This document shows positions 42,256 to 52,763 of a stretch of 64,000 nt of DNA, piece after piece. The notes below the pieces were generated by a model. It had not been told where the DNA came from. It saw only the letters and a list, made by a program, of their open reading frames with translations, and made no database searches. Both the position numbers and the translations under genes were made by a program. The stretch comes from Notamacropus eugenii (lineage: Eukaryota; Chordata; Mammalia; Diprotodontia; Macropodidae): contig NC_092872.1 in assembly GCF_028372415.1 (NCBI RefSeq), positions 552,746,705 through 552,810,704 of the forward strand, given 5' to 3'. How positions within the stretch are numbered: position 1 is the first letter of the stretch; the number at the start of each line of letters is the position of its first letter.

Positions 42256-42569
42256 TTCTGAAAACCTACTTTGGATACAGTTTGCATTTCATATCTGTTG
42301 TCTTCCCTTCCCCACTCCCAAAATAAAGATATTAGCTACTTGTTCTATTTCCCACCATATATTATTTCTATTCTGTTTGGTATGTAGTGATTGCAAAATG
42401 TTTGATGAGCTGAATGAACTGGAATTGAAGCTGCCTCCTTACCAGAAGTTATCTTCTGAAGATCTAAGACTTCTTCATAATTGCCTTCTGATGTGAGGCA
42501 CCAATGGAATGGAAGCTGAATAATTTATGTGGTCAAAGGAAGGTGCTAGAGTAACTGTTGAGACGAAAG

Positions 42570-42630
42570 GGGTGGCACATATACAAAAATGTTTATAGCA
42601 GCTCTTTTTGTGGTGGCAAAAGATGGGAAG
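42570..42630 (+). repeat. L1 ORF2 3' scrap
   Basis: ACAAAAATGTTTATAGCAGC and TCTTTTTGTGGTGGCAAAAG are a conserved part of marsupial L1 near the end of ORF2. Confidence 0.65.
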
Positions 42631-43149
42631 AGAGTCTGTTGTAAGAATGGCTGTGTATACAAATAACTATGAAATAGTGGAGAGTGAGGTAAGCACAGTG
42701 GAGAAGAGAGAGCCAAGCAAAGGTAGAAGCAACAGAGGAAAGAGAAATCATTTTCTCTGGTGGCGAAATGGATTCAGGCAAATCTTCATGAAAGAACTGG
42801 GATCTGAGTAGGGCTTTGGAAGAAAAGAGTTATCAATAGATGGAGCTAGGAAGAGAGTCTATTGTAAGAATGGATAAGTGCACCATTGAAAAGGAAGAAT
42901 GATGAGGGGGAGGTAAATGGTAGATGAAAAGTAGAGTAGTCTGGATGAAATGGAAAATACCTGAACGAGAATGTGAAAAATCTAGGCACTTGATTGAAGC
43001 CAAATTATGAAGGGACTTCAATGCTTTTTGGAAGCAATGGGGAACTGCTGAAAAATTTTGAGCAAAGGCCTAATAGGATCATACCAGCATATTGGGGAAA
43101 TTAGCCAAAGTGCTACGAAGGATGAATTGAATTCAGGGAAAATTAAGTA

Positions 43150-43385
43150 GGGAGGCAAGCATTTATTAAGGTACTTTGCTGGGTACTTCACAATTGTTAT
43201 CTCATTTGATTCTCTCCAGAATCCCAGCAAAGTAAATGTTATTATTATTCCCACTTTAGAGATGAAAAACCTGAGACAAACAGCTTTAGGCACACAGAAA
43301 TCATCTGAGGCTGGATTTTTAACTCAGATCTTCCTGGTTCCAAGCCTGGTGCTCTATGCACCACACTGCCTCATATACCTAGCTG
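43150..43385 (-). repeat. MIR/THER-type SINE nested in family A
   Basis: GGGTACTTCACAATTGTTAT, CTCATTTGATTCTCTCCAGA, TATTCCCACTTTAGAGATGA and AGATCTTCCTGGTTCCAAGC. Confidence 0.85.
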
Positions 43386-43387
43386 CC

Positions 43388-43560
43388 CCATACTATCTCA
43401 TTCAACCCTCATAGCAACTCTAGGAGGTAGGTGCTATTACCATCCCTATTTTATAGATGAAAAAACTGAGGCAGAGAGAGGTTAAATGACTTGCCCAGAG
43501 TCATTCAATAAATAAGTCTTCCTGATTGCAAGCCCAGGGCCCTCTCCACTACATCTCATA
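43388..43560 (-). repeat. Second MIR/THER SINE, adjoining
   Basis: CTATCTCATTCAACCCTCAT, TTTTATAGATGAAAAAACTG and AGAGAGGTTAAATGACTTGC. It directly follows the MIR at 43150. Confidence 0.85.
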
Positions 43561-43884
43561 ATCAAGCAAGAGAGGAGAAAAAAAAAAACTATTCATTGGC
43601 TATGATAATAGTTTTAGGTAAGAAGAAATGTAAGATTGAGTTATAGCAGGAGTGAACTCAAGGAATCAGATGTGAAGGATGTTGCACAGGTGGGCAAATA
43701 ATTAGATGTGGGAGGTGAGACAGAAAGATGAGTCAAACATGACCCAGGGCTATGACTCTTCAAAGTTGGAAAGATTGTGATACCATGAACAGACATAGAG
43801 AAGTTAGAAAGAGGGGTCACATTTAGAGTAAAGGTGAGGAACTCTACTTTGGACACAGTCACAGGCTGTTGAGTGCTAATCTTA

Positions 43885-44055
43885 ACCCCTCAGAAGTATC
43901 CCTCTTAAATCCCATTGCTTTACATTTGAGGAAACTGTTACCCAGAGAGATTAATTTGGTCACACAGGGAGTGATATAGATAGTGACAGTTAGAATTCAA
44001 ATCCAGATCCACTGTGTTCACATTCATCACAATTTCTTCAACACTACCATGTCTC
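43885..44055 (-). repeat. MIR-type SINE nested in family A
   Basis: TTACATTTGAGGAAACTGTT, GGTCACACAGGGAGTGATAT and ATTCAAATCCAGATCCACTG. Confidence 0.75.
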
Positions 44056-44234
44056 TCACATTGACTTTGAAATGCTAGCAGGGTTTCTGTCCAGAAAGCA
44101 GTTGGAAAAACAGAATTAGAATTCTAGGAAGCATTTAGAAGTAGAAGTACAGATTTGGGAGTCATCTACATCATGCCAATTGAAATTACAGGAGAATTTG
44201 GAATCAGCGAAAGTGATAATATGGAAAGGGAAAA

Positions 44235-45280
44235 GAGATCTTGGTCCCTGGCAATTGTCTTCTATTTTTTCATTCTTCATATTTTGTTTAATTATTTCTT
44301 GATCTCTTATAACTTCTCTGACTTAACCATGTCCAACTCTAATTTTCAAGGTGTCATTTTCTTCCTTAAGATTCTGGATCTCCTTTTCTAATTGGTTGAA
44401 TTTCTTTTCATAATCTTCTTGTTTCTCTTGGATTGTTTTTATTCTTATCATGTTTTAGGTTTTCCTCCATCTCTCTCATTTGATTTTTAAAGTTTTTTTT
44501 TTTCTTTTAAGTTCTTCTATGAATTCTTTTTGGGCAGGTGACCATTTGATGTTCCTCTTTGGGGTAGAAGAGGGTTCCTTTGCTTCAATATCCTCCTCTG
44601 AAGATGAACCCTGGTCTTCTCTATTCCCATAATAATTTTCTATGGTTGGATTCTTTCTCTTTGCCTGTGCATATTTTTGTAGTAATAGCCCAATTTTTGT
44701 AATCACTTCGAGTCCGGGGGTAAGGAATATGATGCCTCTTGATCCAGATCTGAGTTGGCCCCTCTAGCTTTAAACCAAAGTCAAACCTCCAGCCTCCTAT
44801 GAGTGCTCACAGCCAGGTGCTTTCTGCCCCACTGCTTCTTCACTCACCAGGAAGGTGCTGGTTCCTTCTTGCCCCGCCAATCTTCACAGCACAGCTGGGT
44901 CTGGCATTCATAGTCAGCAGAGGTTCCGTAGATTTTCTCTGCCTCAAAAACCCAACTCCTCTCACTCTCCTGGGGTAAAAGTTCCTATGGCTGGTGGAGG
45001 AAGTCTTCCAACCCAGCTGTCCCCTAGGCTTGCCTCTTATTGTTAAAGTGGACCCTGACCTGGAGGTGTTTACTCTTAAGGGGGATCAAACCTAGTCCTG
45101 AGATTTTTCTCCAATTGTCCCAGGAAGACCCCTGTTGTGCCCCTATTTTTATTTATTTTTATCTGCACTTTGTTTGCTCCAGGGTGATATTTTATCTGTT
45201 TTGTGGATGAACATGTTGAGAGCTTGGAATTTTCTCACCTACTCAGCCATCTATCCAGAATCCTTTTCCTGGCAATTGCC
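44235..45280 (-). repeat. L1 LINE 5' end with start of ORF1
   Basis: Reading on the minus strand, the 5' end is at about 45275 (GGATTCTGGATAGATGGCTG) and is followed by an untranslated region of about 560 bp. An open frame then runs from ATG at 44706 to 44476 (76 codons: MITKIGLLLQKYAQAKR start, Lys/Glu-rich, SPAQKEFIEELKRKKK). Past a frame break the Lys/Glu/Arg-rich heptad-like composition continues to about 44250, as expected for the ORF1p coiled coil. The rest of the element is missing. Marsupial L1 is inferred from the 5' end and layout. Confidence 0.65.
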
Positions 45281-45349
45281 GATGCCAGGCAGGAGAACCT
45301 CTACATCAGCAGAGTCCTATAAAATGAGAAAAAAAAAGCTAGTGTGGGA

Positions 45350-45550
45350 AAAAGTAGTGGGCCAGAAGTCAGAGCACTAGACTTTAGGCCCTCCTCCTTT
45401 ACTAGTAACTTAAATATGGTCAAACTCTTCAAGTTTCAGTTTCTTTGCTTAAAAAATGTGGACTTATTATATTCTATTATGTACCTCAAAGTACTCCTGT
45501 GAAGAAAGTGCTTTGTAAATCATAGAATTCTGCAAATGTAAGTGATTATT
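45350..45550 (+). repeat. MIR-type SINE
   Basis: AAGTCAGAGCACTAGACTTT, TTTCAGTTTCTTTGCTTAAA and CCTGTGAAGAAAGTGCTTTG. Confidence 0.65.
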
Positions 45551-45664
45551 TTATTTTCACTAATACCATCTCATTCTGCTTCCTCACCATGGAATAGAGG
45601 TGACCTTGGATTCTTGAATTTTATTCCACTAAAACCTGTCCAAGTAGAACAGGAACTATAAGAT

Positions 45665-46105
45665 CATGTGAGTGTAGAGATGGAAGAGACCTCAGGGGTC
45701 ATGTAGTTCAACATCTTCATTTTACAGATATGGAAAGGTATGTTCAAAGTTAAAGAGACATAGTTATTAAGTGTAGAGCCTGGATCTAAAATCAGAACCA
45801 TTGTTGTAATCCAGTCCTGTCTAACTCTTCATGACTCCATTTGGGATTTTCTTGGCAAAGATACTGAGGTGTTTTGCCATTCTCTTCTCCAGATCATTTT
45901 ACAGACGAAGAAACTAAGGCAAGCAGGGTTAAGTGACTTGCCAAGGATTGCACAGCTAGTAAGTGTTTGAGGCCACATTTGAACTCAGGAAGATAAGTCT
46001 TCCAACTCCAGGTCCAGCACTCTCTCCAGTTTACCAGCTATCTGCCATCAGGACCCATAGGTACAGATGTAATGTTCTTTCCACTGTACTGTACTGCCTA
46101 TCTTG
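45665..46105 (-). repeat. MIR-type SINE split by MAR1
   Basis: Left half GTAGAGATGGAAGAGACCTC, TTCATTTTACAGATATGGAA and GCCTGGATCTAAAATCAGAA; right half from 46051 GACCCATAGGTACAGATGTA and CTTTCCACTGTACTGTACTG. Confidence 0.7.
45800..46046 (-). repeat. MAR1-like SINE nested in MIR
   Basis: Starts ATTGTTGTAATCCAGTCCTG, has TTTTCTTGGCAAAGATACTG and AAGTGACTTGCCAAGGATTG, and ends at the antisense tRNA head. Flanks ATCAGAACC (45791-45799) and ATCAGGACC (46047-46055) differ at one base. Confidence 0.9.
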
Positions 46106-46564
46106 CATTATATGAATTTCTATTTATCCCAGACCCTGCACAAAGTAGGTACCCAATATATTGGTAGACAACATTGTGTGTTTTCTTTTCCTTCTTCTAT
46201 TACAAAAAAAGAGCAAAATCTAGTCCCAGATTTCTGCTTTGTTTCATCAGTGAGGATTTTTGGCTGGCTCCGTCTTTTGTCTAGGGAAGGATGGTGTGTG
46301 ACCTCTGTGTTATTCAGGATCTATGGAACCCATGGCACTGAGTTAGTTGGGAAACTTTACTTCCAGGTGCATGCCCTCTTGGATGCATGCCCCCAGGCCA
46401 AGACATTGGCAGGCTCTAACTGTTGGTTGTCGGTTGCAGAGGCTTTGGGAGAGAAGGATTGCCTGGAGGACTCTGTGGGAAGTCTTCTCCCTGGCACTTA
46501 AGTGGCTTATTGCATCACCCTCCAAGGCTTAGAAGAGAAGTTTGAAGCTGACAGTAGTAATGGA
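46106..46564. other. Unassigned open frame region
   Basis: A 132-codon plus frame spans 46103-46501 and a 61-codon frame overlaps it at 46347-46532. Residue use is ordinary (for example ALLDACPQAKTLAGSNCWL), but I recognise no family. It starts within the tail of a MIR, which argues against a real start. Confidence 0.2.
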
Positions 46565-46640
46565 AAACAAGGTTGTATTTGGGTTCAAATCCCAGCTCTA
46601 GTACTTAGGCTGATATAATTCTGTTTCTTTAATAGAATTT
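46565..46640 (+). repeat. MIR fragment
   Basis: GGGTTCAAATCCCAGCTCTA and CTTAGGCTGATATAATTCTG. Confidence 0.6.
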
Positions 46641-46800
46641 GAGAATTTAGAAAGGGAAGAGATCATCTAATCTAATCTCTTTCCTTTTACAGATGAGAAA
46701 ATTGTGGCTCAGCAAGGGGGTGGTGACTAATCTAAGGTCACAGGGCTATAAAGTAACAGTCAGGATTTAACCCCTCCACCTCTACTCTTCTGTTTCTGGG
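46641..46800 (-). repeat. MIR-type SINE
   Basis: AGAGATCATCTAATCTAATC, CCTTTTACAGATGAGAAAAT, AAGGTCACAGGGCTATAAAG and TAACAGTCAGGATTTAACCC. Confidence 0.75.
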
Positions 46801-47829
46801 ATCCAGAGGCCAGTACGTAAGTCATCATTTGACCCAGTGACAGTCTATGTTATTCGCCAAGGTAGCTGTCTTTCTGGATGGTTTAAATATGAGACACCAA
46901 ATGGCTGCATCAGAGAAACTCTGAGCAAAGAAATTCCTTCAAATTTCCCCTATAAGATCACTTTGCCCATCACAAGTTCTGAATGGCTTTTCATTCCCAT
47001 AAGTCACAGTTATGGTGTAATAAAATGTCTGAGTCAACTTTCCTGCTTTACTTAGCAAGTGCAGCCTAGTGGGCATAATTGAATTTTGGTTTAATGATTC
47101 AGGATCTTATGGGGCCTCAGGGTCATTTGGCACATCAATTTTCATTGTCCAGAACTGTGCATCAAGACCCAGATGGGGAAGGTGATCAAACTGAGTCTCT
47201 ACTGACTCTAAACCATGCCATAATATCTCTCTGGATTAGAATTCAGTTACCAGGCTTTTTCCAGTAATCTGACTATATGCAAACACAAAGAAGGAAGTAC
47301 AAACAAAATCTGAGCATGGAAAACAGAGGTCACAAAGTCCTTGATCTGCAGTTCATGCATTGTACTGCAAGGAGAGGCCCTCAGGTCCACACTTCTGTAC
47401 CTAACTCTTGAGTTAGGTAAAGTTCTAATGAGATAGGCAAGCTTATCAGGTTTTCAAGTCCGTAGGATATTCTAAGTACACATTAGGAGGTGGTGGGTGT
47501 TGCCACAGGCCAGCTCACTGACACCTGCATAGTTAAATAGTTGGCAGTCTGACAGCTTGAGAAGATACAGAAAAACCATGAAGAGTCTACATAAGAACTC
47601 ACAATTCACAGTGGTCTAAGATCCAGAGTAGGGACAAATATTTCAACATTATCCAATAAATCTTGAGAGGATTTCTGTATTTCAGGTTACTCTAAAGATT
47701 GTTGTTGGTAATTATAATAACAGTACTAATAGTCACTCACATTTCTATACCATTTTAAGTTTTAAAGAACATTCTTAATGGAGACTGTAGGAAGAAAGGT
47801 AGAAAATAAATAATAACTAGGTGTTTGCT
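46801..47829. other. No gene recognised
   Basis: Frames of 72 and 62 codons are not recognised. A decayed MIR-like phrase (ACATTTCTATACCATTTTAA) lies near 47740. Confidence 0.4.
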
Positions 47830-48062
47830 AGGTGGTGAGCACAACGCTATGAACTTTAAAGCTATCTCATTCGATTCTCACTACCACGTAGGGAGATAGG
47901 AGCTATTCCTATTTTATAGTTGAAGAGACTGAGGAAGATAGAGGTAAGTGACTTGCCTAGGGTCACTTAGCCAGGAAATATTGGTGATCAGATTTAAAAT
48001 TATGTCTTCCTGAGTCCAAAGCAAGGGCTCTATCCACTGTACCACCTAGCTCCCTCAGGAGT
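47830..48062 (-). repeat. MIR/THER-type SINE, well kept
   Basis: ATCTCATTCGATTCTCACTA, TATTTTATAGTTGAAGAGAC, GTGACTTGCCTAGGGTCACT and CTATCCACTGTACCACCTAG. Confidence 0.85.
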
Positions 48063-48169
48063 GGACCATAGTTAGACTGAAACCAAACCGAATATTTACA
48101 CATGCAAATAACCCACCAGGGAGGGCAAATCTGAGCATGTTCATATCAACCTGATGAGGACAGTAGCAA

Positions 48170-48560
48170 AGATGTAATCAAACTCATTTTATATAAAATA
48201 AGTCACGGAGACTCAGTGGTTAGGTGACACAGTGTGTAGAGTGCTCAGCCTGGAGTCAGGAAGACTCACCTTCCTGAATTCAAGTCTGGTCTCAGACACT
48301 TACTAGTTGTGTGACCCTGGCCAAGTGACTTAAACCTGTTTGCCTCAGTTTCCTCATTTATAAATTGAGCTGGAGAAGGAAATAGCAAACCACTCCAGTA
48401 TTTTTGCCAAGAAAATTCCCAAAGGGGTCATGAAGAGTCAGTTACAACTAAAACACTTGAATGACCACAATACTGAAACTCAGGTGAAATGACTTCCCTA
48501 TGTTTCCATAGCTCAGAAGTACCAAATCGAGTAAAATTATATTTAGCATTCTATGATTAA
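48170..48560 (-). repeat. MIR-type SINE split by MAR1
   Basis: Left half ATCAAACTCATTTTATATAA; right half from 48484 GTGAAATGACTTCCCTATGT, TTCCATAGCTCAGAAGTACC. Confidence 0.65.
48217..48474 (+). repeat. MAR1-like SINE nested in MIR
   Basis: Degenerate head TGGTTAGGTGACACAGTGTG, then GTGTGACCCTGGCCAAGTGA, TTGCCTCAGTTTCCTCATTT, TTTTTGCCAAGAAAATTCCC. Flanks GAGACTCAG (48208-48216) and GAAACTCAG (48475-48483) differ at one base. Confidence 0.9.
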
Positions 48561-48599
48561 GAGGTTTTCCATACATATCAAAGAGCTTTCTTTCTCAAA

Positions 48600-48800
48600 A
48601 TGGATCATAGCACAGATTTAGAGCTAGAAGAAAACTCAGAGACCATTCAATCCAACTTGCTCATTTTACAGATGAGAAGACTGAGCCCAAAGGGAGGATT
48701 GTGGAGAGCTCAAGGTCATATTGGATCTTTAGTATGTGCCAGAGCTTTGATTTGAATTCACATTTTCTGATCTAAAACCTAATTTTTTTTTAATTGTACC
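48600..48800 (-). repeat. MIR-type SINE
   Basis: ACAGATTTAGAGCTAGAAGA, AACTTGCTCATTTTACAGAT, CAAGGTCATATTGGATCTTT and GATTTGAATTCACATTTTCT. Confidence 0.8.
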
Positions 48801-48959
48801 ATACTGTTTCTTCTAGTTAAAATCATCTGGTCCCTCTCAGATAACTATCTGATAAAGCAGATAACTACCCTCCTCATAAAAAGGCTACCCCAGAATAAAA
48901 TATTTCCCAAGGCATCCAGATTGCTAAAGTTTCCTAAAGCTTATGTTTTTTTTTTTTAA

Positions 48960-49225
48960 ATAAATGTGTTATCTGCTTAGATTTATGCATTTCCTTCATT
49001 TTGCAAAGTATAAATACTGCAGGAAAATACTTTTCACTGTTTTCAGTGGTTCATTGCGATTGCATCCTGCAGTCAGGTAAATACTGGAAAATGTTATTGC
49101 CATCTGTGTCCTGGTCAGGCTCAAGCTGAAGTTCTTTCAGTCTTTCAGTTCTGAGTGTTACATTTTTGGAAGGACAGCAACAAGTTGGCAAATTTCCAGG
49201 GGAGGGAAACCAGGATGGCCAGGGG
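48960..49225. promoter_or_regulatory. Repeat-free block, weak candidate regulatory element
   Basis: Single-copy-looking sequence between a MIR and a CR1/L3 copy, with TTATGCATTT and GTAAATACTGG phrases. No gene. Function is speculative. Confidence 0.2.
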
Positions 49226-49229
49226 ACTA

Positions 49230-49650
49230 GAGTGCACACTGTTTGAGGATTAATCTAATGACTGGTTATGTTTAATCTAGAAGAAAGAAGATTTATGGGG
49301 GGGGGGGAGGTGAAGAGGAGCTATCTTCAACTATTTGATTTGAAGGATTATTATATGGAAGAGAGATTGGAGTTTTTTAGATTATTTTTTCCTGCTTGTC
49401 TCCAGAATGCTGAATTAAAAGAAATGAGGGGATGGCAGAATATCTTCTAAAATCTAGAGAGGCAGATTTTGGCCTGAGATAAGGGGAGAAAGTGCCCTAA
49501 CGATCAGAGCTATGCAAAAATGAAATGGTCTGCTTCTAGATGTAGCAGGTCCCCATCACTGGGAAGTGTTCCAGGGAAGATGAAATGGATTCCTTGTCAT
49601 TTGTAGATAGGATTCCTATTCGGGTAGGTATGAGATGCTCTCTGAAATAT
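49230..49650 (+). repeat. CR1/L3-like LINE 3' end, longest copy
   Basis: CTAGAAGAAAGAAGATTTAT, a G9 run, GAGCTATCTTCAACTATTTG, ATTATATGGAAGAGAGATTG, AGAGAGGCAGATTTTGGCCT, AATGAAATGGTCTGCTTCTA and GTCCCCATCACTGGGAAGTG follow the L3 tail in order over about 400 bp. Open frames inside are chance. Confidence 0.8.
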
Positions 49651-50480
49651 TTTTTTCCCAGCATAGATTATCTGGACAAGAAACATTTTGAAATGGACCA
49701 TCTTGAAAGAGGACAGGAACACAGAGTTATGCTTCCTGTCTTGGCATTGACAGTGAGAGTCTTGAATAAGAAATAGATGAACCAAGGGAATAGCCCTCCA
49801 TTGCTGAAGTCAGCACTTGCCTTATAGTCTATTGTGGTAACCACATCATGCAAGTGTCCAAAGACCTGGGCTGTCAAACCCCAGAAGATGTATCAACAAA
49901 CAATGGCATAGAAACATTGCTAAAAATGCTAATGGGGGAAAAAGGAAGCCAGCTGCTTGACCACATCATAATTACAAAAACCTTGTACATTCAATACTTC
50001 CATTCAGACTCGTGGGTGAAATTATATCTCATGTGGGAATTGAGAATTATTCGTATTGTAACACTCTCCTTTGTTTATCATCGCCTATTGAGAAACTTCT
50101 CTCACTTTCGACAAACCAATAAATTCCATTGATGCTGCTGAACCACGATTAGCTGTGCTGAAAGGTTTGGCAGGAGGAGAAGTCACACTACCTCCTCTCT
50201 AGTCTAGTCCATATCTCCCCTCCCTGATTATGCCACAGCTTCCTTTGTTCAATGGAACACTCAGCACCATGAGGTATCTGCATAAGCAAGTAGAGCAAAG
50301 TTGCATTGGATGAACTTCCTGATGTGGCAGGCTCTCAGAGTATTTAGATTCCCAGTTATGGCCCCTAACTTAGCATCCCTCTCTCTATAAATTTAGGTAT
50401 TTGAGTTCTTGGGGTAAGGGTGAGCCAGGATATATGATATAGGGACTAGACTGGGTACACAAAACCTGAGTTGGAGTCTT
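49651..50480. other. No gene recognised
   Basis: A 94-codon frame at 49848-50132 (MQVSKDLGCQTPEDVS start) is compositionally ordinary but not recognised. No repeat named. Confidence 0.35.
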
Positions 50481-50944
50481 TGTTCCATCACTTAACTAGC
50501 CTTACGATCCAGCTGGAGCAAATGACAATCTTATTGCGCCTAATATGACTGAGGAAACTGATGTGCAGAAAGATTAAATTATTGGCATTTATTAAGCATT
50601 TTTACTATGTGTGAGTCCCTGTGCTAACATCAGGGATCCACCCTCTTAAGAAGCCTATGTTCTAACTGAGTAGGCAACATGTGAAGAAGTAGGTATATAC
50701 TAGATTATACAAAGCAGATGGGAGGTACTTTAAAAGGTGAAAGCATTAGCAAGCGGAAGGCAGTGGTAGGGGCAATACAGGGAGGGGAGACCAGAAAAGG
50801 ATTTCTGCAGAAGTTGGAATTTGAGCTGAATCTTGATACAAGACAGGGAGACTAAGAGGCAGAGGTAACAAGCCAGTACAAACATATAGAAATAGGAAAT
50901 GAAATGACAAAAGTGAGGAAAAGCAAGTAGACAAGTACTCATTT

Positions 50945-51120
50945 AAATTCTATAAATCTTTATTAAGCATTTACTATGTGACCAGGCACTGTACTAAGTG
51001 CTGTGAATACAAATAAGAAAGAGACAGTCCCTACCTTCAAGGAGCTTAAAATCCAATGGAGAAGACAGTAAAAAAAGGAAGCTGAAAAGGGAAAAGGGGA
51101 TCAGAGGGTACTCAGCTAGG
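50945..51120 (+). repeat. Family A relative nested in family A
   Basis: AAATCTTTATTAAGCATTTA, CAGGCACTGTACTAAGTGCT, CTTCAAGGAGCTTAAAATCC, GGAAGCTGAAAAGGGAAAAG. Better preserved than its host. Confidence 0.75.
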
Positions 51121-51224
51121 GGGCATGCTGTTCTTAGAATCTTTATTTTTATTTTATATTTGATCCTAGAGATAATGCAGATCAACTGGAGTTTAATGAG
51201 TGGACATGAACAGACCTGGAACCA

Positions 51225-51345
51225 CATTTCTGATACTATATGAAGGAGTTTAGGTAAATAATTTGCCTTCCTGAGGACTGTTTTCGCAGCTGTAAAATGG
51301 AAATGTTGGACCAGACAGCCTCTGTGATCCTACAGAGTACTGTAC
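51225..51345 (+). repeat. MIR-type SINE nested in family A
   Basis: CCTGAGGACTGTTTTCGCAG, CTGTAAAATGGAAATGTTGG and ACAGCCTCTGTGATCCTACA. Confidence 0.7.
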
Positions 51346-51500
51346 AGAAGAATCAGGGAGGTTTTTATAAAGCAGGTGCTATTTGAGATTGGCATTAGAG
51401 AACAGGTATGGTCTTAACCAGTAGAAATGTCACGCAGACATTTTAGGAGGAGTAAAAGAAAGAACAATGAGTAGAGGGATGAAAACAGAGTCTAAAGCCT

Positions 51501-51889
51501 CAGTGAAAGTCCAAGACATTTCTAGTGTTCAATCAAAGTAAATTTTTTATTGAACTGAGTAGCTCAGTCTCCAAAAAGACCAGGGTGAATTCCACTCAGC
51601 TAAACATCTGTCTTCTTAGCTTCAGTGTAAACCCAAAGAAAACCTTTTAGGTAGTGACACCAGTGGTAATGGTTTGGGCTGAATGTAAAACCAAGACTAA
51701 GATGCGGGTGATATAACCACTGTGAAAGTTTTTAAACAAAATAATGACAAAATTAAGGTATTGGAATGACTACTTCTTTAACTTGCAAGATGCATTGTAA
51801 AAGTGTGTCCTTAACTGCTAGTGTAATTTACTATTTTCTTTTCTTTTTTTCGGTTATTAACTTTTTTTTTATAAAAATGAACAAATAAG
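51501..51889. other. No feature recognised
   Basis: Single-copy-looking sequence without a coding frame. Confidence 0.4.
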
Positions 51890-52090
51890 ACATGTTAATC
51901 CACTCTTGCTCCTTCCCTGAAGCCTTCTCTGATCTCACACTGCAGGAAATGTTCTCTCCTTCTTCAGCTTCTTCATTGTACTAAGGTCATACTTGATGAA
52001 CTTGATGGCATTTTGTCTGGTGACATAGTTGTTTTATTTGTGGGGCCTGGGTTATCTCCCCTACTGGATTGTAGGTTCAGAGGAAGCGAA
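51890..52090 (+). repeat. L2 LINE fragment
   Basis: CTTCCCTGAAGCCTTCTCTG, ATCTCACACTGCAG and CTCCCCTACTGGATTGTAGG. Confidence 0.6.
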
Positions 52091-52099
52091 ATGTCATGG

Positions 52100-52310
52100 C
52101 AAGAATGATGAAAATGATGTTTATAAACTCTACCATTTACTTGCCCTGTGCAAATTATTTGCCTTCTTGGGGCCTCAGTTTCTTTATCTATAGACAGGCT
52201 AAATAATGAACTCCTTACATTACAGGGCTGCCCTGGAGCTCAAAGACGATTTATATGAAAGAGCTTTGGAACCTTCCATCAGTATTTAAATATGAATTGT
52301 TATTGGAGAC
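52100..52310 (+). repeat. MIR SINE
   Basis: GGCCTCAGTTTCTTTATCTA, ATTACAGGGCTGCCCTGGAG and TATATGAAAGAGCTTTGGAA. Confidence 0.75.
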
Positions 52311-52324
52311 AGGAATTGTGCTTT

Positions 52325-52440
52325 ATTTGAGCAACAAACCTTTATTAAGGAACTATCATGTGCTAGGGATCCACAGGTATTAGACTAGATTCCTGGGAAT
52401 ACAAAGCTTAAATTCAATTGGAATAGGTCCATGAAGACAT
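52325..52440 (+). repeat. Family A head
   Basis: AACAAACCTTTATTAAGGAA, CTATCATGTGCTAGGGATCC and GGGAATACAAAGCTTAAATT. Confidence 0.55.
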
Positions 52441-52516
52441 TTACCTTTGGATACAAGGTAATACAAACTTCCTCCTGAACTTCCTTGTTAAGTACAATGC
52501 CTTTTATAGCTGAATT

Positions 52517-52763
52517 TTGTTGTTGAACCATTTCAGTCTTCTCTGATTCTTTGTGACCAATTTCTTGGCAAAGATTCTAGAATGGTTTGCCATTTCTTTC
52601 TCCAGCTCATTTTATGAGGAAATGGAGGTAAATAGGATTCAATGACTCGTCCAGGATCACACAGCTAATCAGTGTGTCTGAGGCTAGATTTTAACTCATG
52701 AAGATGAGTTTTCCTAACTCCAGGTCGAACACTCTCTTCCCTGTGCCATCTAACTGCCTCACC
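52517..52763 (-). repeat. MAR1-like SINE, full length
   Basis: TTGTTGTTGAACCATTTCAG, TTTCTTGGCAAAGATTCTAG, CCAGGATCACACAGCTAATC and CCCTGTGCCATCTAACTGCC. Confidence 0.88.

Larger units (their letters stand above)
42800..44215 (+). repeat. Family A repeat, distal part, with MIR inserts
   Basis: Host pieces are 42800-43149 (AATTATGAAGGGACTTCAAT, AAAGGCCTAATAGGATCATA), 43600-43880 (AGAAGTTAGAAAGAGGGGTC, ACTCTACTTTGGACACAG) and 44060-44215 (AAAGCAGTTGGAAAAACAGA, CAGATTTGGGAGTCATCTAC). The order follows the distal region of the long family, so this extends the copy seen at 17127. Confidence 0.6.
50580..51500 (+). repeat. Family A repeat with nested copies
   Basis: Host pieces are 50580-50940 (TTGGCATTTATTAAGCATTT, AGGATTTCTGCAGAAGTTGG), 51122-51224 (TTTTATATTTGATCCTAGAG, ACTGGAGTTTAATGAGTGG) and 51346-51500. 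A younger relative (50945-51120) and a MIR (51225-51345) interrupt it. Confidence 0.7.

Noticed and set aside
42379..42495. Short coding-like end (KMFDELNELELKLPPYQK)
   Set aside because: Only about 35 codons look protein-like and no family is recognised; the rest of its frame is SINE sequence.
49268..49450. 60-codon frame
   Set aside because: Lies within the CR1/L3 3' end, including its G run.
49848..50132. 94-codon frame in a repeat-poor region
   Set aside because: No recognisable family, no supporting splice or start context; kept only as part of an unassigned stretch.
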